DNA of 64,000 nt from an uncultured Bacteroidales bacterium (GTDB taxonomy: Bacteria; Bacteroidota; Bacteroidia; Bacteroidales; Muribaculaceae): contig CADAAI010000002.1 in assembly GCA_902785925.1 (NCBI GenBank), positions 1 through 64,000 on the forward strand, given 5' to 3'. The notes under the pieces are model-generated. The model was not told the DNA's origin. It made no database searches and saw only the letters and a list, made by a program, of their open reading frames with translations. Position numbers and translations under genes: made by a program. Below, piece after piece: positions 53,876-63,181 of the stretch. Numbering within the stretch: the first letter of the stretch is position 1; each line of letters starts with the position of its first letter.

Positions 53876-55226
53876 GAGATGAAGGATTGTTCTTAGGTCG
53901 CTTATCAGGGTTGCGAGGCCGGAATTCCTTCAGACCAGTGGGAGGCATGGGACGCTGTCCAGCAAATCGACGATTGTCGCGCCCACGTCCACGTCCAGGC
54001 CGCTGTGGTTCCGGAGGATTGCCTCCACCTTTCTTTGGTTGGACTTTGCCAACTTGTTTTGGCTGCTTGTCCTTGTTTTCAACAGGTGGTTGCTCACCCT
54101 TACTGCGGCTCTTCTTTTTCTTCTTTTTCTTAGTATTGTCGAAACGACTGATACTGTCCTGCCCTACTAGATCACCGTAGGCACTTTGCTCAATGTTTAC
54201 CTCAAAGTCGGAACCTTGCAAGCGCTCAGGTTTTATGCCTTGGTTGTTGAGTGCAGCGATCTCGATAACACGTTCGGGTGAAATAGTAACGAGGTCAGTA
54301 GGAATGCCTTTCTCGGTTGAGTAGGTGATTTCACGTTTAAGAATATCGGTCTTAAAGTGATAGTAGCTTTTATCCTTAGTCTCAAGTACAATATCACGCT
54401 TGGGAAGCGATTTAGATGCCTCAACATAGGTGTCGACTTCAAAATTGATACAGCACTTGAGCTTAGCACATTGACCGGCAAGTTTCTGTGGATTTAAAGA
54501 AACCTCTTGATATCTTGCTGCACTAGTTGCTACCGACACAAAAGTACTCATCCAACTTGCACAGCAAAGTGGCCTGCCACAAGGCCCAATGCCACCAATG
54601 CGTCCAGCCTCTTGGCGCGCTCCAATCTGCTTCATCTCGACACGAATCTTGAAAACGTCGGCAAGTACCTTGATGAGCTGGCGGAAGTCGACGCGACCAT
54701 CGGCAATATAATAGAAAATAGCCTTGTTGCCGTCGCCTTGATACTCAACATCGCCAATCTTCATCTCAAGGCCCAAATCCTTAGCTATCTTGCGGGATCG
54801 TATCATTGTATCGATCTCTTTGGCCTTGGCCTGCTCAAAGCGCTCAAGGTCGGCAGGTTTAGCCTTTCGAAAGATTCGCAGAATTTCAGCATCGGGACGT
54901 AACCTGGTTCGCTTCATTTGAAGTTTCACCAAGTTTCCAGTGAGAGCTACAGTTCCAATATCGTGCCCAGGATTAGCCTCAACGGCTACTACATCGCCCT
55001 GCTTGAGGTCGAGTTTAGCTGAATTGCGGTAGAATCCCCTCCTAGTGTTTTTGAAGTGGACTTCCACAATGTCGAAGTCATTTTTTCCCCCAGGTACGTC
55101 GTCAAGCCAATTGAAACTGTTGAGGTTGCACCGAGTGTCGCACTTGTTGCCACACCCAGCACATCTTTCACATTGGCTGTTATTGGATTGCTGCAGTGAA
55201 TTAGATCGATTGTTAATCTCGTCCAT
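53838..55226 (-). CDS. ricT: PSP1/RicT family regulatory protein
   Basis: A 462-residue protein with the PSP1 C-terminal domain, related to Bacillus RicT (YaaT), part of an Fe-S complex that affects RNase Y. A Cys-rich N-terminus (CERCAGCGNKCDTRC) precedes the domain, which includes GGIGPCGRPLCCASW and GQCAKLKCC, likely cluster ligands. The last 110 residues are Lys/Pro/Gly-rich and disordered. The gene lies 11 bases downstream of rny, which fits a functional link with RNase Y. Confidence 0.88.
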   Translation of the reverse strand: MDEINNRSNSLQQSNNSQCERCAGCGNKCDTRCNLNSFNWLDDVPGGKNDFDIVEVHFKNTRRGFYRNSAKLDLKQGDVVAVEANPGHDIGTVALTGNLVKLQMKRTRLRPDAEILRIFRKAKPADLERFEQAKAKEIDTMIRSRKIAKDLGLEMKIGDVEYQGDGNKAIFYYIADGRVDFRQLIKVLADVFKIRVEMKQIGARQEAGRIGGIGPCGRPLCCASWMSTFVSVATSAARYQEVSLNPQKLAGQCAKLKCCINFEVDTYVEASKSLPKRDIVLETKDKSYYHFKTDILKREITYSTEKGIPTDLVTISPERVIEIAALNNQGIKPERLQGSDFEVNIEQSAYGDLVGQDSISRFDNTKKKKKKKSRSKGEQPPVENKDKQPKQVGKVQPKKGGGNPPEPQRPGRGRGRDNRRFAGQRPMPPTGLKEFRPRNPDKRPKNNPSSREKSQQSSNSDK

Positions 55227-55237
55227 TCCTCACGAAA

Positions 55238-56779
55238 TTATTTTGCAAAGCTTACGGCACGAGTCTCACGAATCACAGTGATTCGCACCTGTCCTGGATA
55301 GGTCATCTCGTCCTGAATCTTCTGTGCGATTTCGGTCGAGAGTTTCTCGGTCTCCTGATCAGTAATCTTGTCGGCACCAACTATCACGCGTAATTCACGA
55401 CCAGCCTGGATGGCATAGGTCTTAACAACACCAGGATAAGACATTGCCAAGCGTTCCAGATCGTTCAAACGCTTAATATAGGCTTCAACAACCTCGCGAC
55501 GTGCACCTGGTCGTGCACCTGAAATAGCATCACACACTTGCACAATTGGGGCATAGAGACTTGTTGCCTCTTCCTCATCGTGGTGAGCACCAATAGCATT
55601 GCAGATGTCGGCTTTTTCCTTGTATTTCTCGGCCAACTTCATGCCTAGTTGAGCATGTGGCAATTCAGGCTCATCATCGGGCACCTTGCCAATATCGTGC
55701 AACAGACCAGCTCGGCGTGCTTTCTTTGGATTCAATCCAAGCTCGCTAGCCATTACAGCGCATAGATTGGCTGTTTCACGTGAGTGCTGAAGCAAGTTCT
55801 GTCCGTAACTAGAGCGATACTTCATTTTACCTATCAGGCGAATGAGTTCGGGGTGTAGACCGTGAATACCCAAGTCGATAGCAGTTCGCTTACCGGTTTC
55901 GATAATCTCGTCTTCAACTTGACGGCGAACCTTGGCTACCACTTCCTCGATGCGTGCTGGATGAATGCGCCCATCGGCAACCAATTGATGCAAAGCCAGG
56001 CGTGCAATCTCACGGCGCACAGGATCGAAACTCGATAGGACAATAGCCTCGGGAGTGTCGTCAACAATGATTTCGATACCAGTAGCTGCTTCAAGAGCAC
56101 GGATGTTGCGTCCCTCACGTCCAATGATGCGTCCTTTCATTTCATCATTATCGATGTGGAAAACGGTCACAGCATTTTCAATAGCTGTTTCGGTTGCCAC
56201 TCGCTGAATAGTTGCAACGATAATGCGCTTGGCCTCCTTATTGGCGGTGAGTTTAGCATCGTCCATTATATCGTTGATGTAGCTAGCAGCAGCAGTTTTA
56301 GCTTCGTCCTTAAGCGACTCAACGAGTTTCTCTTTAGCCTCCTCGGCTGAAAGGCCACTTACGTGCTCGAGAGTGTCACGCACCTTGAGTTCCATCTTAT
56401 CAACCTCTTTCTTGCGGTCTTCGAGCACTGCAAGCTGGTTGTCGAGATTAACCTTTAAGTTGTCGGTCTCGGTTTTCTTGCGTTGCAGCTCTTGCTGTTG
56501 CTGGTTAAGTTGTATCTCTCGCTGTTTGAGTTTAGCCTCACTCGATTGAACCTTGGCAAGACGTGCATTGGCCTGCTTTTCGCTCTCGCTCTTTATAGCA
56601 AGACCTTCTTCCTTACCTTTTAGCACTTCATTGTTTTTTAGCACTTCGGCTTCGAGTTTAGCTTTCTCTACAATCGTGTTGGCTTGTGATTTGGCACTAC
56701 GCTTAGAAAACATGCTTGCCAAAATTGCACCAATAACCAAAGCCACGACTGCAATAACAATATAAATAAGTATTTCCAT
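55238..56779 (-). CDS. rny: ribonuclease Y
   Basis: A 513-residue membrane-anchored endoribonuclease that starts mRNA decay. The order is an N-terminal membrane segment (residues 2-24), a long coiled coil (30-190), a KH domain ([18 protein letters not shown]) and an HD domain ([14 protein letters not shown]). The ATG at 56779 is chosen because the anchor starts there; an upstream extension adds only hydrophobic codons. A candidate structured RNA with a terminator lies just upstream (56805-56894), so rny may be partly controlled by read-through. Confidence 0.94.
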   Translation of the reverse strand: MEILIYIVIAVVALVIGAILASMFSKRSAKSQANTIVEKAKLEAEVLKNNEVLKGKEEGLAIKSESEKQANARLAKVQSSEAKLKQREIQLNQQQQELQRKKTETDNLKVNLDNQLAVLEDRKKEVDKMELKVRDTLEHVSGLSAEEAKEKLVESLKDEAKTAAASYINDIMDDAKLTANKEAKRIIVATIQRVATETAIENAVTVFHIDNDEMKGRIIGREGRNIRALEAATGIEIIVDDTPEAIVLSSFDPVRREIARLALHQLVADGRIHPARIEEVVAKVRRQVEDEIIETGKRTAIDLGIHGLHPELIRLIGKMKYRSSYGQNLLQHSRETANLCAVMASELGLNPKKARRAGLLHDIGKVPDDEPELPHAQLGMKLAEKYKEKADICNAIGAHHDEEEATSLYAPIVQVCDAISGARPGARREVVEAYIKRLNDLERLAMSYPGVVKTYAIQAGRELRVIVGADKITDQETEKLSTEIAQKIQDEMTYPGQVRITVIRETRAVSFAK

Positions 56780-56804
56780 TATAAAAAAATAAAATAATAT
56801 AAAT

Positions 56805-56894
56805 AAAAAAGCACTGCTCACAACAAGAATCACCGCTACGTTTGGCGGCTCTTGTAGAAGGTGTGTTCAAAAGAACAACCTTTGTGAGAAGTGC
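56805..56894 (-). ncRNA. candidate structured RNA, three-way junction with terminator
   Basis: On the minus strand this folds into a closing stem of 11 pairs and one mismatch (56883-56894 with 56811-56822), enclosing two hairpins. One is 56858-56882, with AAGGT/ACCTT and GTTC/GAAC around an AAAA loop on the plus strand. The other is 56823-56855, with ACAAGA/TCTTGT and CCGC/GCGG. Six T residues follow, as in a terminator. It lies between zapA and rny. A relative of 6S RNA (the Bacteroidota 6S-Flavo class) is a guess from location and size; a leader element of rny is the alternative. Confidence 0.6.
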
Positions 56895-56961
56895 AGGAAC
56901 CTATTAATTCAATATATACTCGCCTTAAATATGGGTATTTTAACCTTATAAAGCGATAAAA

Positions 56962-57261
56962 TTAAATCTTCACAACCACATCATTGAGCTGTTGCTCAAA
57001 TGCGGTTAGGAATTTATTGACAGCGACATTTTGATTATAAGACTTAGAATAAAGCCTTGCAAACTGGAATGCAACCATAGCCATGACACGTTGCGACGAA
57101 TTGTCATCGTCGAACTTGTCGATCCATTTGTTCCACAACGTATTGACAAGCTTCTCGGCTTCACGGTAGCTTGCTTCCTCGTCGCTAGGAATGGTGAGCG
57201 CAATAGGCTCAACATCGGCAATTCTTATGAGTATATTCAGGTTGTTATCGTTTGTTGCCAT
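56962..57261 (-). CDS. zapA: cell division protein ZapA
   Basis: A 99-residue ZapA-family protein that cross-links FtsZ filaments. The N-terminal strand LNILIRIADVEPIALTIPSDEEASYREAEKLVN and the C-terminal coiled coil (QRVMAMVAFQFARLYSK) match the family. It starts nine bases after a small coiled-coil protein that may be its partner. Confidence 0.85.
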   Translation of the reverse strand: MATNDNNLNILIRIADVEPIALTIPSDEEASYREAEKLVNTLWNKWIDKFDDDNSSQRVMAMVAFQFARLYSKSYNQNVAVNKFLTAFEQQLNDVVVKI

Positions 57262-57270
57262 AATCGTGCA

Positions 57271-57564
57271 TCATTCATTAAGTTGAGCGATGCATTTGTC
57301 AATGTCCCGCACTAGTGTGGAGATTGTGGCTCTGGCGTGATCCACATTGTCGAGATTAGGAGCGACAACTCGCGCCATTTTCAAGAATTCCACTTCTTGA
57401 CTCAACTTTTCATTGTCTCTCTTTATTTGCTCTATCTCTTTTACAAGTTGCTCTTTCTCGCTTACCAGCTCAGCATTAATGTTCTCGAGCGCATGGTATT
57501 TCTCAACTAAGATATTGCTCTTGTTGATGATACGTGTCAGCGTTTGTTGCAACTCATTTGCCAT
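57271..57564 (-). CDS. small coiled-coil protein, possible ZapA partner (ZapB-like)
   Basis: A 97-residue, almost entirely helical protein. A leucine/charged heptad pattern runs from LTRIINKSNILVEKYHALENI to LSQEVEFLKMARVV, then a short tail. The ATG at 57564 (MANELQQ) is preferred; the frame is open six codons further. Such a protein often sits upstream of zapA in Bacteroidota, so a divisome role is inferred from position only. Confidence 0.72.
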   Translation of the reverse strand: MANELQQTLTRIINKSNILVEKYHALENINAELVSEKEQLVKEIEQIKRDNEKLSQEVEFLKMARVVAPNLDNVDHARATISTLVRDIDKCIAQLNE

Positions 57565-57683
57565 AGCTCTCCAAAATTTCACAAAAGTACAAAAAATATT
57601 TCTACCTACACTAAAATTAATTCTTTTTTTATATAATTTTATTAAAAATGCAATTATTATAGTTTAAATAGACAAAAAACGCT

Positions 57684-57691
57684 TACTTTTG
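57684..57691 (+). promoter_or_regulatory. -7 element almost touching the ThiE-like start
   Basis: TACTTTTG matches TAnnTTTG and ends only four bases before the ATG at 57696, so transcription would begin at or within a base or two of the start codon. Confidence 0.55.
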
Positions 57692-57695
57692 TAGC

Positions 57696-58289
57696 ATGTT
57701 ACAGTATATAATTTGCGGCAACAATGCCAGCAAGATAATTGATTTAGCCCAACAGGCTCTTGACAATGGATGCCGGTGGATAAGGCTTGATTTGAGTGCT
57801 ATAAATACCAACGAGATTGAAGCTACGGTTGAATTGCTGCAAGAGAAATGTTCACATGTTGAAGCATTCATGACAATTGAGAACGATGTGGAGACAGCCA
57901 TCTCAATGAAAATGGCAGGTGTTCACTTAGGTCTCGACAATAAGATTACTGCCATAGACGCACGCAAAAAGCTTGGTGAAGAACCAATAATGGGCATCAC
58001 AATAAAACATGGTAGTGATGTTCCATTTATTCCACGCTCGGCTGTTGACTATATCGCAATTGAGAATGACAGTCTCGAGGAGTGTTCAAAAGTTGTCGCG
58101 CAAATGAAAGAAGCAGGATTGGATGAGCCAGTAGTTGCCACATTCAAACCTGACATGTTGCTTGATAGCCTGTTTGATACTGGCATCAATGGTATAGTAG
58201 TGAATCACTCCACCACCACTCCACCACAAATACCCATTCTTATTGACAAGATAACTACACTGGTGGAGAGGCGATTGTCCTGTATTTAA
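57696..58289 (+). CDS. thiamine-phosphate-synthase-like TIM-barrel protein
   Basis: A 197-residue (beta/alpha)8 protein of the ThiE/TenI superfamily. MKMAGVHLGLDN matches the ThiE GVHLGQxD loop, and INGIVVNHSTTTPP lies where the phosphate loop is expected. Other ThiE features are weak: the usual G-x-S-x-H reads GITIKH, and the INDR segment reads IEND. A thiamine role is therefore doubtful, and a TenI-like or different phosphate-sugar role is possible. It is monocistronic and closed by a strong terminator. Confidence 0.7.
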   Translation: MLQYIICGNNASKIIDLAQQALDNGCRWIRLDLSAINTNEIEATVELLQEKCSHVEAFMTIENDVETAISMKMAGVHLGLDNKITAIDARKKLGEEPIMGITIKHGSDVPFIPRSAVDYIAIENDSLEECSKVVAQMKEAGLDEPVVATFKPDMLLDSLFDTGINGIVVNHSTTTPPQIPILIDKITTLVERRLSCI

Positions 58290-58301
58290 GCGCCCCAATT
58301 A

Positions 58302-58341
58302 TAAAAAGACGGGGAATCGCATTTTGATTTCCCGTCTTTTT
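58302..58341. terminator. bidirectional terminator between ThiE-like gene and nrdJ
   Basis: AAAAAGACGGG pairs with CCCGTCTTTTT around an inner AATC/GATT stem. A and T runs at both ends serve both convergent genes. Confidence 0.88.
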
Positions 58342-58360
58342 AAATCATTTGGATAATGCT

Positions 58361-60919
58361 TTATCCGCAGCGAGATGTGCCACAGTTAGTGCAAATGAGG
58401 CAACCCTCCTGATAAACTAAGCTTTCCTGACCGCAGTTGGGGCAAGTTTGTCCACTTAATTTAGTGCCATTAGGGAGATACTTCTTGAGTGCTCGCTCAA
58501 CACCCATCTTCCAAGTGTTAATGCTCTTGTTATCAAGTTCTAGGCTAGCAACTAATTTAAGCACTTGTTCAATAGGCATTCCATAGCGCAACACGCCAGA
58601 GATTAGTTTTGCATAATTCCAGAACTCGGGGTTGAACTTCTCGCTCAAGCCCTCGATAGTGGTCTTGAATCCACGTTTGTTGATAAACTGGAAGTCGTAG
58701 CGCTTTTCGCCGTTCTCGTTTACAGCTTTGATAATCTTTCCTTTAGTGACAGATTTTGGACAGAAGATTCCCTCATCATCATCGGCAATACCGGTAAAGA
58801 TCTCATAGGGTCGATTATCGATCAAGCCAATGAAAGCAATCCACTTTTCCTTGTTGTTCTGGAAACGAACAACGTCGGCCTCTAGCTCAACAGGACGTTT
58901 AAGGATGTGTTCCTCCTCGGCCATGTAGTGGGCTTTCTTCTCGCTTTTCTTTTTCTTGTTTTTGCCGTCGCCAGAAAGAGAGATGAGAACACCGCTGCGT
59001 GAACCATCGCGATAAACGGTGCAGCCCTTGCAGCCTGAACGCCAAGCCTCAACGTAGAGTTTGCCTACCATCTCTTCACTGATGTCGTTAGGGAGATTGA
59101 TGGTGACACTGATGCTGTGGTCAACCCACTTTTGCACAGCACCTTGCATGCGGACCTTATTTAGCCAGTCCACATCATTGCTTGTGGCTTTGTAATAAGG
59201 CGAACGTGCAACAAGATCCTCGATTTGCTCTTGGGTGTAATCGTGACGCACTTCGATGCCATTAGCCTCCATCCATGTGATGAACTTGTGATGATAGACT
59301 ATGTACTCTTCGAATGAGTCGCCAGACTCATCGACATAATCGACACGCACATCTTTGTCGCTTGGGTTCACCTTGCGACGGCGCTTGTAAACAGGCAAGA
59401 AAACAGGTTCAATACCCGAAGTAGTTTGTGTCAAAATGCTAGTGGTTCCTGTGGGAGCAATGGTAAGGCATGCAATGTTGCGTCGACCATACTTAACCAT
59501 CAAATCATAGAGCTCGGGATCAGCTTCCTTGATGCGCTTAATGAAAGGATTATTCTTCTCACGTTTAGCATCATAGATTTCAAAAGCACCACGCTCACGA
59601 GCCATATTAACTGATGAACGGTAGGCCGCAAGAGCAAGAGCTTTGTGAACCGAAACAGAGAACTCAGTAGCCTCATCGGTGCCATAAGTAAGTCCCATAG
59701 CTGCGACCATATCACCTTCGGCTGTAGTACCCACACCAGTGCGACGTCCTTTCAATGTCTTGTTGCGGATCTTCTTCCAAAGGTTTAACTCGGTCTGTTT
59801 AACTTCTTCGGTTTCAGGATCTTGTTTAATTTTAGCAAGAATCGCTTCAATCTTCTCCATTTCAAGATCGATGATGTCGTCCATCATTCGTTGAGCATAG
59901 CCGATGTGCTCGGCAAACTTCTCAAAATCGAAGTAAGCATCCTTAGTAAAAGGATTTACCACATAGCTGTAAAGATTAACTGCTATAAGTCGGCAGCTAT
60001 CGTATGGACATAGAGGAATCTCACCGCATGGGTTAGTTGAAATTGTACGGAAGCCAAGGTCGGCATAGCAATCGGGCACAGCTTCACGGGTTATAGTATC
60101 CCAGAACAGAACACCTGGCTCAGCGCTCTTCCACGCATTGTGAACAATTTTTGACCACAACTTACTAGCATCAATCTTCTTGGTGAAAGTGGGATTCTCG
60201 GCGTCGATAGGATACTGTTGTGTGTATTCAGTACCGTCGACTGCTGCCTGCATGAAAGCGTCATCAATGCGAACCGACACATTGGCACCAGTCACCTTGC
60301 CTTCGGTCATCTTGGCGTCGATGAACGACTCACTATCAGGATGCTTGATACTTACAGTAAGCATGAGTGCACCACGACGACCATCTTGTGCAACCTCGCG
60401 AGTAGAATTGCTGTAACGTTCCATGAAAGGAACAAGACCTGTAGAGGTTAACGCTGAATTCTTTACTGGTGAGCCCATTGGACGAATGTGCGACAAGTCA
60501 TGTCCCACTCCACCGCGTCGTTTCATAAGCTGAACTTGTTCTTCATCGATCTTGATAATGCCTCCATAAGAGTCGGGTTGACCATCAAGGCCGATAACAA
60601 AGCAGTTACTCAATGAGCCCACTTGAAAATTGTTGCCAATTCCAGCCATAGGACTGCCTTGAGGTACGATGTAGCGGAAGTTCTTGAGCAAGTCGAATAT
60701 CTGCTGCTCACTCATTGGGTTAGGATACTTCTTCTCAATGCGGGCGATTTCGCTTGCAATGCGATGATGCATATCGTCAGGGGTCTTCTCATACAGATGC
60801 CCGAAGGAGTCTTTAAGAGAATACTTTGTGGCCCAAACACGAGCAGCGAGCTCGTCGCCCTTAAAGTACTGTAACGAAGCGTGATAAGCTTCATCATAGG
60901 TATAAGTTTTCTTTTCCAC
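58361..60919 (-). CDS. nrdJ: adenosylcobalamin-dependent ribonucleotide reductase
   Basis: An 852-residue class II ribonucleotide reductase that needs B12 but no oxygen, apt for an anaerobe. NPCGEIPLCPYDSCRL holds the active-site Cys and Glu, LSNCFVIG one of the redox Cys, APTGTTSIL is standard, and the C-terminus is a zinc ribbon (CPNCGQES ... CTNCG). The start chosen is GTG at 60919 (VEKKTYTYDEAY), because a promoter element at 60970-60977 lies inside the longer open frame. No nrdA/nrdB or nrdD is nearby. Confidence 0.93.
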   Translation of the reverse strand: MEKKTYTYDEAYHASLQYFKGDELAARVWATKYSLKDSFGHLYEKTPDDMHHRIASEIARIEKKYPNPMSEQQIFDLLKNFRYIVPQGSPMAGIGNNFQVGSLSNCFVIGLDGQPDSYGGIIKIDEEQVQLMKRRGGVGHDLSHIRPMGSPVKNSALTSTGLVPFMERYSNSTREVAQDGRRGALMLTVSIKHPDSESFIDAKMTEGKVTGANVSVRIDDAFMQAAVDGTEYTQQYPIDAENPTFTKKIDASKLWSKIVHNAWKSAEPGVLFWDTITREAVPDCYADLGFRTISTNPCGEIPLCPYDSCRLIAVNLYSYVVNPFTKDAYFDFEKFAEHIGYAQRMMDDIIDLEMEKIEAILAKIKQDPETEEVKQTELNLWKKIRNKTLKGRRTGVGTTAEGDMVAAMGLTYGTDEATEFSVSVHKALALAAYRSSVNMARERGAFEIYDAKREKNNPFIKRIKEADPELYDLMVKYGRRNIACLTIAPTGTTSILTQTTSGIEPVFLPVYKRRRKVNPSDKDVRVDYVDESGDSFEEYIVYHHKFITWMEANGIEVRHDYTQEQIEDLVARSPYYKATSNDVDWLNKVRMQGAVQKWVDHSISVTINLPNDISEEMVGKLYVEAWRSGCKGCTVYRDGSRSGVLISLSGDGKNKKKKSEKKAHYMAEEEHILKRPVELEADVVRFQNNKEKWIAFIGLIDNRPYEIFTGIADDDEGIFCPKSVTKGKIIKAVNENGEKRYDFQFINKRGFKTTIEGLSEKFNPEFWNYAKLISGVLRYGMPIEQVLKLVASLELDNKSINTWKMGVERALKKYLPNGTKLSGQTCPNCGQESLVYQEGCLICTNCGTSRCG

Positions 60920-60969
60920 TGTATTAATTATTTTATTATATTTGCAATAAAAAAATTGCTGATAGCTTG

Positions 60970-60997
60970 CAAAATTAAGCACAATCCATATTTCAAA
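60970..60997 (-). promoter_or_regulatory. nrdJ promoter
   Basis: On the minus strand TTTG (60997-60994) and TAATTTTG (60977-60970) are 16 bases apart, 50 bases before the GTG start. Confidence 0.6.
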
Positions 60998-61050
60998 GAA
61001 CAATTGTTAATAACTTTACGGGAAAAGTTATCAACAACTATTGGCAAAAA

Positions 61051-62478
61051 CTACCACTTCTCGGTGAAGCTTCGACGTCCCTTATAGTCGATTGTTCCTT
61101 TCTTCTCTAGCCAACTGATGATAAGACTGGCCGTAGTTTTTGTGCCGCGCACACCTTGATCCTGACGAGGAGAATCAGCAATAGCAGCCACGTAATTATT
61201 GGTCATTACACGGTATTTTTTCTTCATGTCTAGTTTCTTGCCATTAGAATCAAAAAGCTCTATTTTCTTAATTTCTTTTTTGCTTGAATCGGTATAAGTC
61301 ACATCAACAGTGCATCCGCTAGTGATTGGGAAGCGATTGCGGTCGGCCTTATGGCAAGCTATGAGCATATCACTCAATTCCTTCCCTGTGAGATTCATTA
61401 CAACAGCAGTGTTCATAAAAGGGTCAAGATTGAGAATGTCCTTAACAGTGATAGGACCTGCTGGGAAGAAATCGTAACGCACTCCACCATAGTTCTCGAA
61501 TGCAATATCACAGTCACACTCAGCTACCCACGCATCGCACATCATCACCCCCAATTCATCGTAGGTTGAGATGTCGGTAGCAAAACTACCAACCACACGT
61601 TCCATTTCGGGACTACTCTTGAAATGCTTGAGAAGAGCATCGGCAGCTTCGTTACGGCTAGTGAATTTATTAAGGAAAATATTCTCGGCCTTTTTGTCAA
61701 CAACCTTACCTTTCTCTACCTCCAATGTCGTTAATGTGACGCGTGGCAATTGATATCCATTTTGAGTGATCAAAACACCATTGTGAATCTCACCACCTTC
61801 AAGCTGAGTGTGTGAGTGACTGCTAACAATGAGATCATAGTAAGGGAACCGTTTAGCCAAATCCAGATCAACTTCATATCCAACATGAGTTAGCAGAATG
61901 TTAACGTCGCACTGCCTGGTAAGCCATTGATATTGTGGAATCACATCTTCGGGCTGTTGGAATTCCAAACCTTTCACATTATCAGGATGAGTGTCGGGTA
62001 TGCCAAGAGTTCCAACCTGAGTAATACCGAGAATACCCACTTTCACACCTTTTACATCAAATACCTTATAAGGTACGACATGAATATTCGTTTCGGGCGG
62101 ACATAAAATGTTGGCTGCAAGGTATTGGAAATTAGACAAAGCAGTCATTTTGGCAAGTCCTTCAATCTTAGAGTCATACTCGTGGTTACCTAACGCAGAT
62201 GCATCAAAACCAATGAGGTTCATAAGTTCAATCATAGGGTAAGATACAGGCTCATATAGGTCATTATATGGATTACCTGTGCGATTGTCGCCAGCTGAGA
62301 GCACTAAAAGGGATGGATCAATGGCGCGAAGGCTGTCGACAATAGCAGCAAGTTGTGGCATTTTTTCAAGAGCCGAGTGCATGTCGTTGGTAGACAAGAT
62401 TCTTACTGTCTCGGCGTGTGCTGCACCAAAAAGCGGGACAAATAATAAAGTCAGAATTGACAAATAATACTTTTTCAT
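61051..62478 (-). CDS. exported 5'-nucleotidase / metallophosphatase
   Basis: A 475-residue periplasmic enzyme of the UshA/5'-nucleotidase family that strips phosphate from nucleotides. A signal peptide (residues 1-22) precedes the metallophosphatase domain: STNDMHSALEK, AGDNRTGNPYND, GNHEYDSK and VSSHSHTQLEGG carry the metal ligands. The C-terminal substrate domain (DIAFENYGGVRYDFFPAGPITVKDIL) is also present, so both halves are in one gene. The upstream small gene ends three bases before its start. Confidence 0.92.
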   Translation of the reverse strand: MKKYYLSILTLLFVPLFGAAHAETVRILSTNDMHSALEKMPQLAAIVDSLRAIDPSLLVLSAGDNRTGNPYNDLYEPVSYPMIELMNLIGFDASALGNHEYDSKIEGLAKMTALSNFQYLAANILCPPETNIHVVPYKVFDVKGVKVGILGITQVGTLGIPDTHPDNVKGLEFQQPEDVIPQYQWLTRQCDVNILLTHVGYEVDLDLAKRFPYYDLIVSSHSHTQLEGGEIHNGVLITQNGYQLPRVTLTTLEVEKGKVVDKKAENIFLNKFTSRNEAADALLKHFKSSPEMERVVGSFATDISTYDELGVMMCDAWVAECDCDIAFENYGGVRYDFFPAGPITVKDILNLDPFMNTAVVMNLTGKELSDMLIACHKADRNRFPITSGCTVDVTYTDSSKKEIKKIELFDSNGKKLDMKKKYRVMTNNYVAAIADSPRQDQGVRGTKTTASLIISWLEKKGTIDYKGRRSFTEKW

Positions 62479-62481
62479 GTT

Positions 62482-62682
62482 TTATAAGTTTACGATTTTA
62501 ATAATTTGCTTATTACTCAAAGGGGCTTCATGGTCAAGAACATGTCCCCATCGGTCGGTAACTGAAAACGACTTAACCAAGTTAATATTCAAGCCATTAC
62601 GTACAGCATATCGTAGCAAAACGTCACCGACAGTTGCACCATGAAATATCCTGATGCGACAATCATTCACTTTTATTATCAT
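62482..62682 (-). CDS. small beta-grasp-like protein of unknown function
   Basis: A 66-residue protein whose strand pattern (MIIKVNDCRIRIFHGATVGDVLLRYA, then SFSVTDRWGHVLD and IIKIVNL) resembles ubiquitin-like beta-grasp proteins, but without a C-terminal Gly-Gly. The frame is open to 62730; however a -7 element TAAATTTG lies at 62729-62736, so the ATG at 62682 is preferred and the ATG at 62712 is an alternative. It is coupled to the 5'-nucleotidase gene. Function unknown. Confidence 0.65.
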   Translation of the reverse strand: MIIKVNDCRIRIFHGATVGDVLLRYAVRNGLNINLVKSFSVTDRWGHVLDHEAPLSNKQIIKIVNL

Positions 62683-62728
62683 TAAATTTTGACAAAAAGG
62701 TGTAACAATCATTTCATTTTTCACTCGC

Positions 62729-62736
62729 AAATTTAC
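62729..62736 (-). promoter_or_regulatory. promoter -7 element of the small protein/5'-nucleotidase pair
   Basis: On the minus strand it reads TAAATTTG, overlapping the most upstream possible start codon and so excluding it. Confidence 0.5.
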
Positions 62737-62880
62737 AAAACATTCCTAAAACATTCAAAATATACATTACTAATTTTTTAAGAGAACAGAGGAATAAGAG
62801 AACGAGGGGATGAGGAAAAAATGCTTTATATCATTAAACTTTGATTTGTTTTTTCAGATAAATTGACAATATTTTCATTG

Positions 62881-62897
62881 TAGTAGATTAACTACTA
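62881..62897. repeat. small inverted repeat before the protease remnant
   Basis: TAGTAG (62881-62886) and CTACTA (62892-62897) form a 6-bp stem with a 5-base loop, about 28 bases before the remnant's TTG. Otherwise 62737-62924 holds nothing recognised. Confidence 0.3.
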
Positions 62898-62924
62898 AAC
62901 AAAAACAAATAAAAAATAGAGATT

Positions 62925-63143
62925 TTGACAACGTTTAGAATCTTAGTTGCACTTTTTGTTTGTGCGCTTGTTGCACTAAGTATAGAAGTAACTGCACAAC
63001 AAGTCAGTAAATCAATTGCTCAGGGCATCGCCTCTAAATTTATGCAAGAGCATAGAATGGGGTCGGTCGACGCCTCTAAAACATTACAAGTTCCACGCAG
63101 TGCAATCAATGCGTCGCAAGATGAAGCTGCCTATTATGCATAA
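62925..63143 (+). pseudogene. truncated secreted protein, propeptide of a C10-type protease or relative
   Basis: A 72-codon open segment with no ATG (TTG at 62925). It has a good signal peptide (LVALFVCALVALSIEVTAQQ), then SIAQGIASKFMQEHR and NASQDEAAYYA before TAA. This resembles the Spi-type propeptide at the start of Bacteroidales streptopain-like (C10) peptidases and other exported proteins, where YYxFN would follow. No protease domain follows, and the next frames are closed. It looks like the 5' end of a lost gene. Confidence 0.55.
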
Positions 63144-63181
63144 TTGGACTGCCACTTACATTAAATGCAAAGTTGGTCATA

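Noticed and set aside
56805-56894. Hammerhead or other self-cleaving ribozyme in the zapA-rny RNA
   Set aside because: The three-way junction lacks the CUGANGA and GAAA core sequences on either strand.
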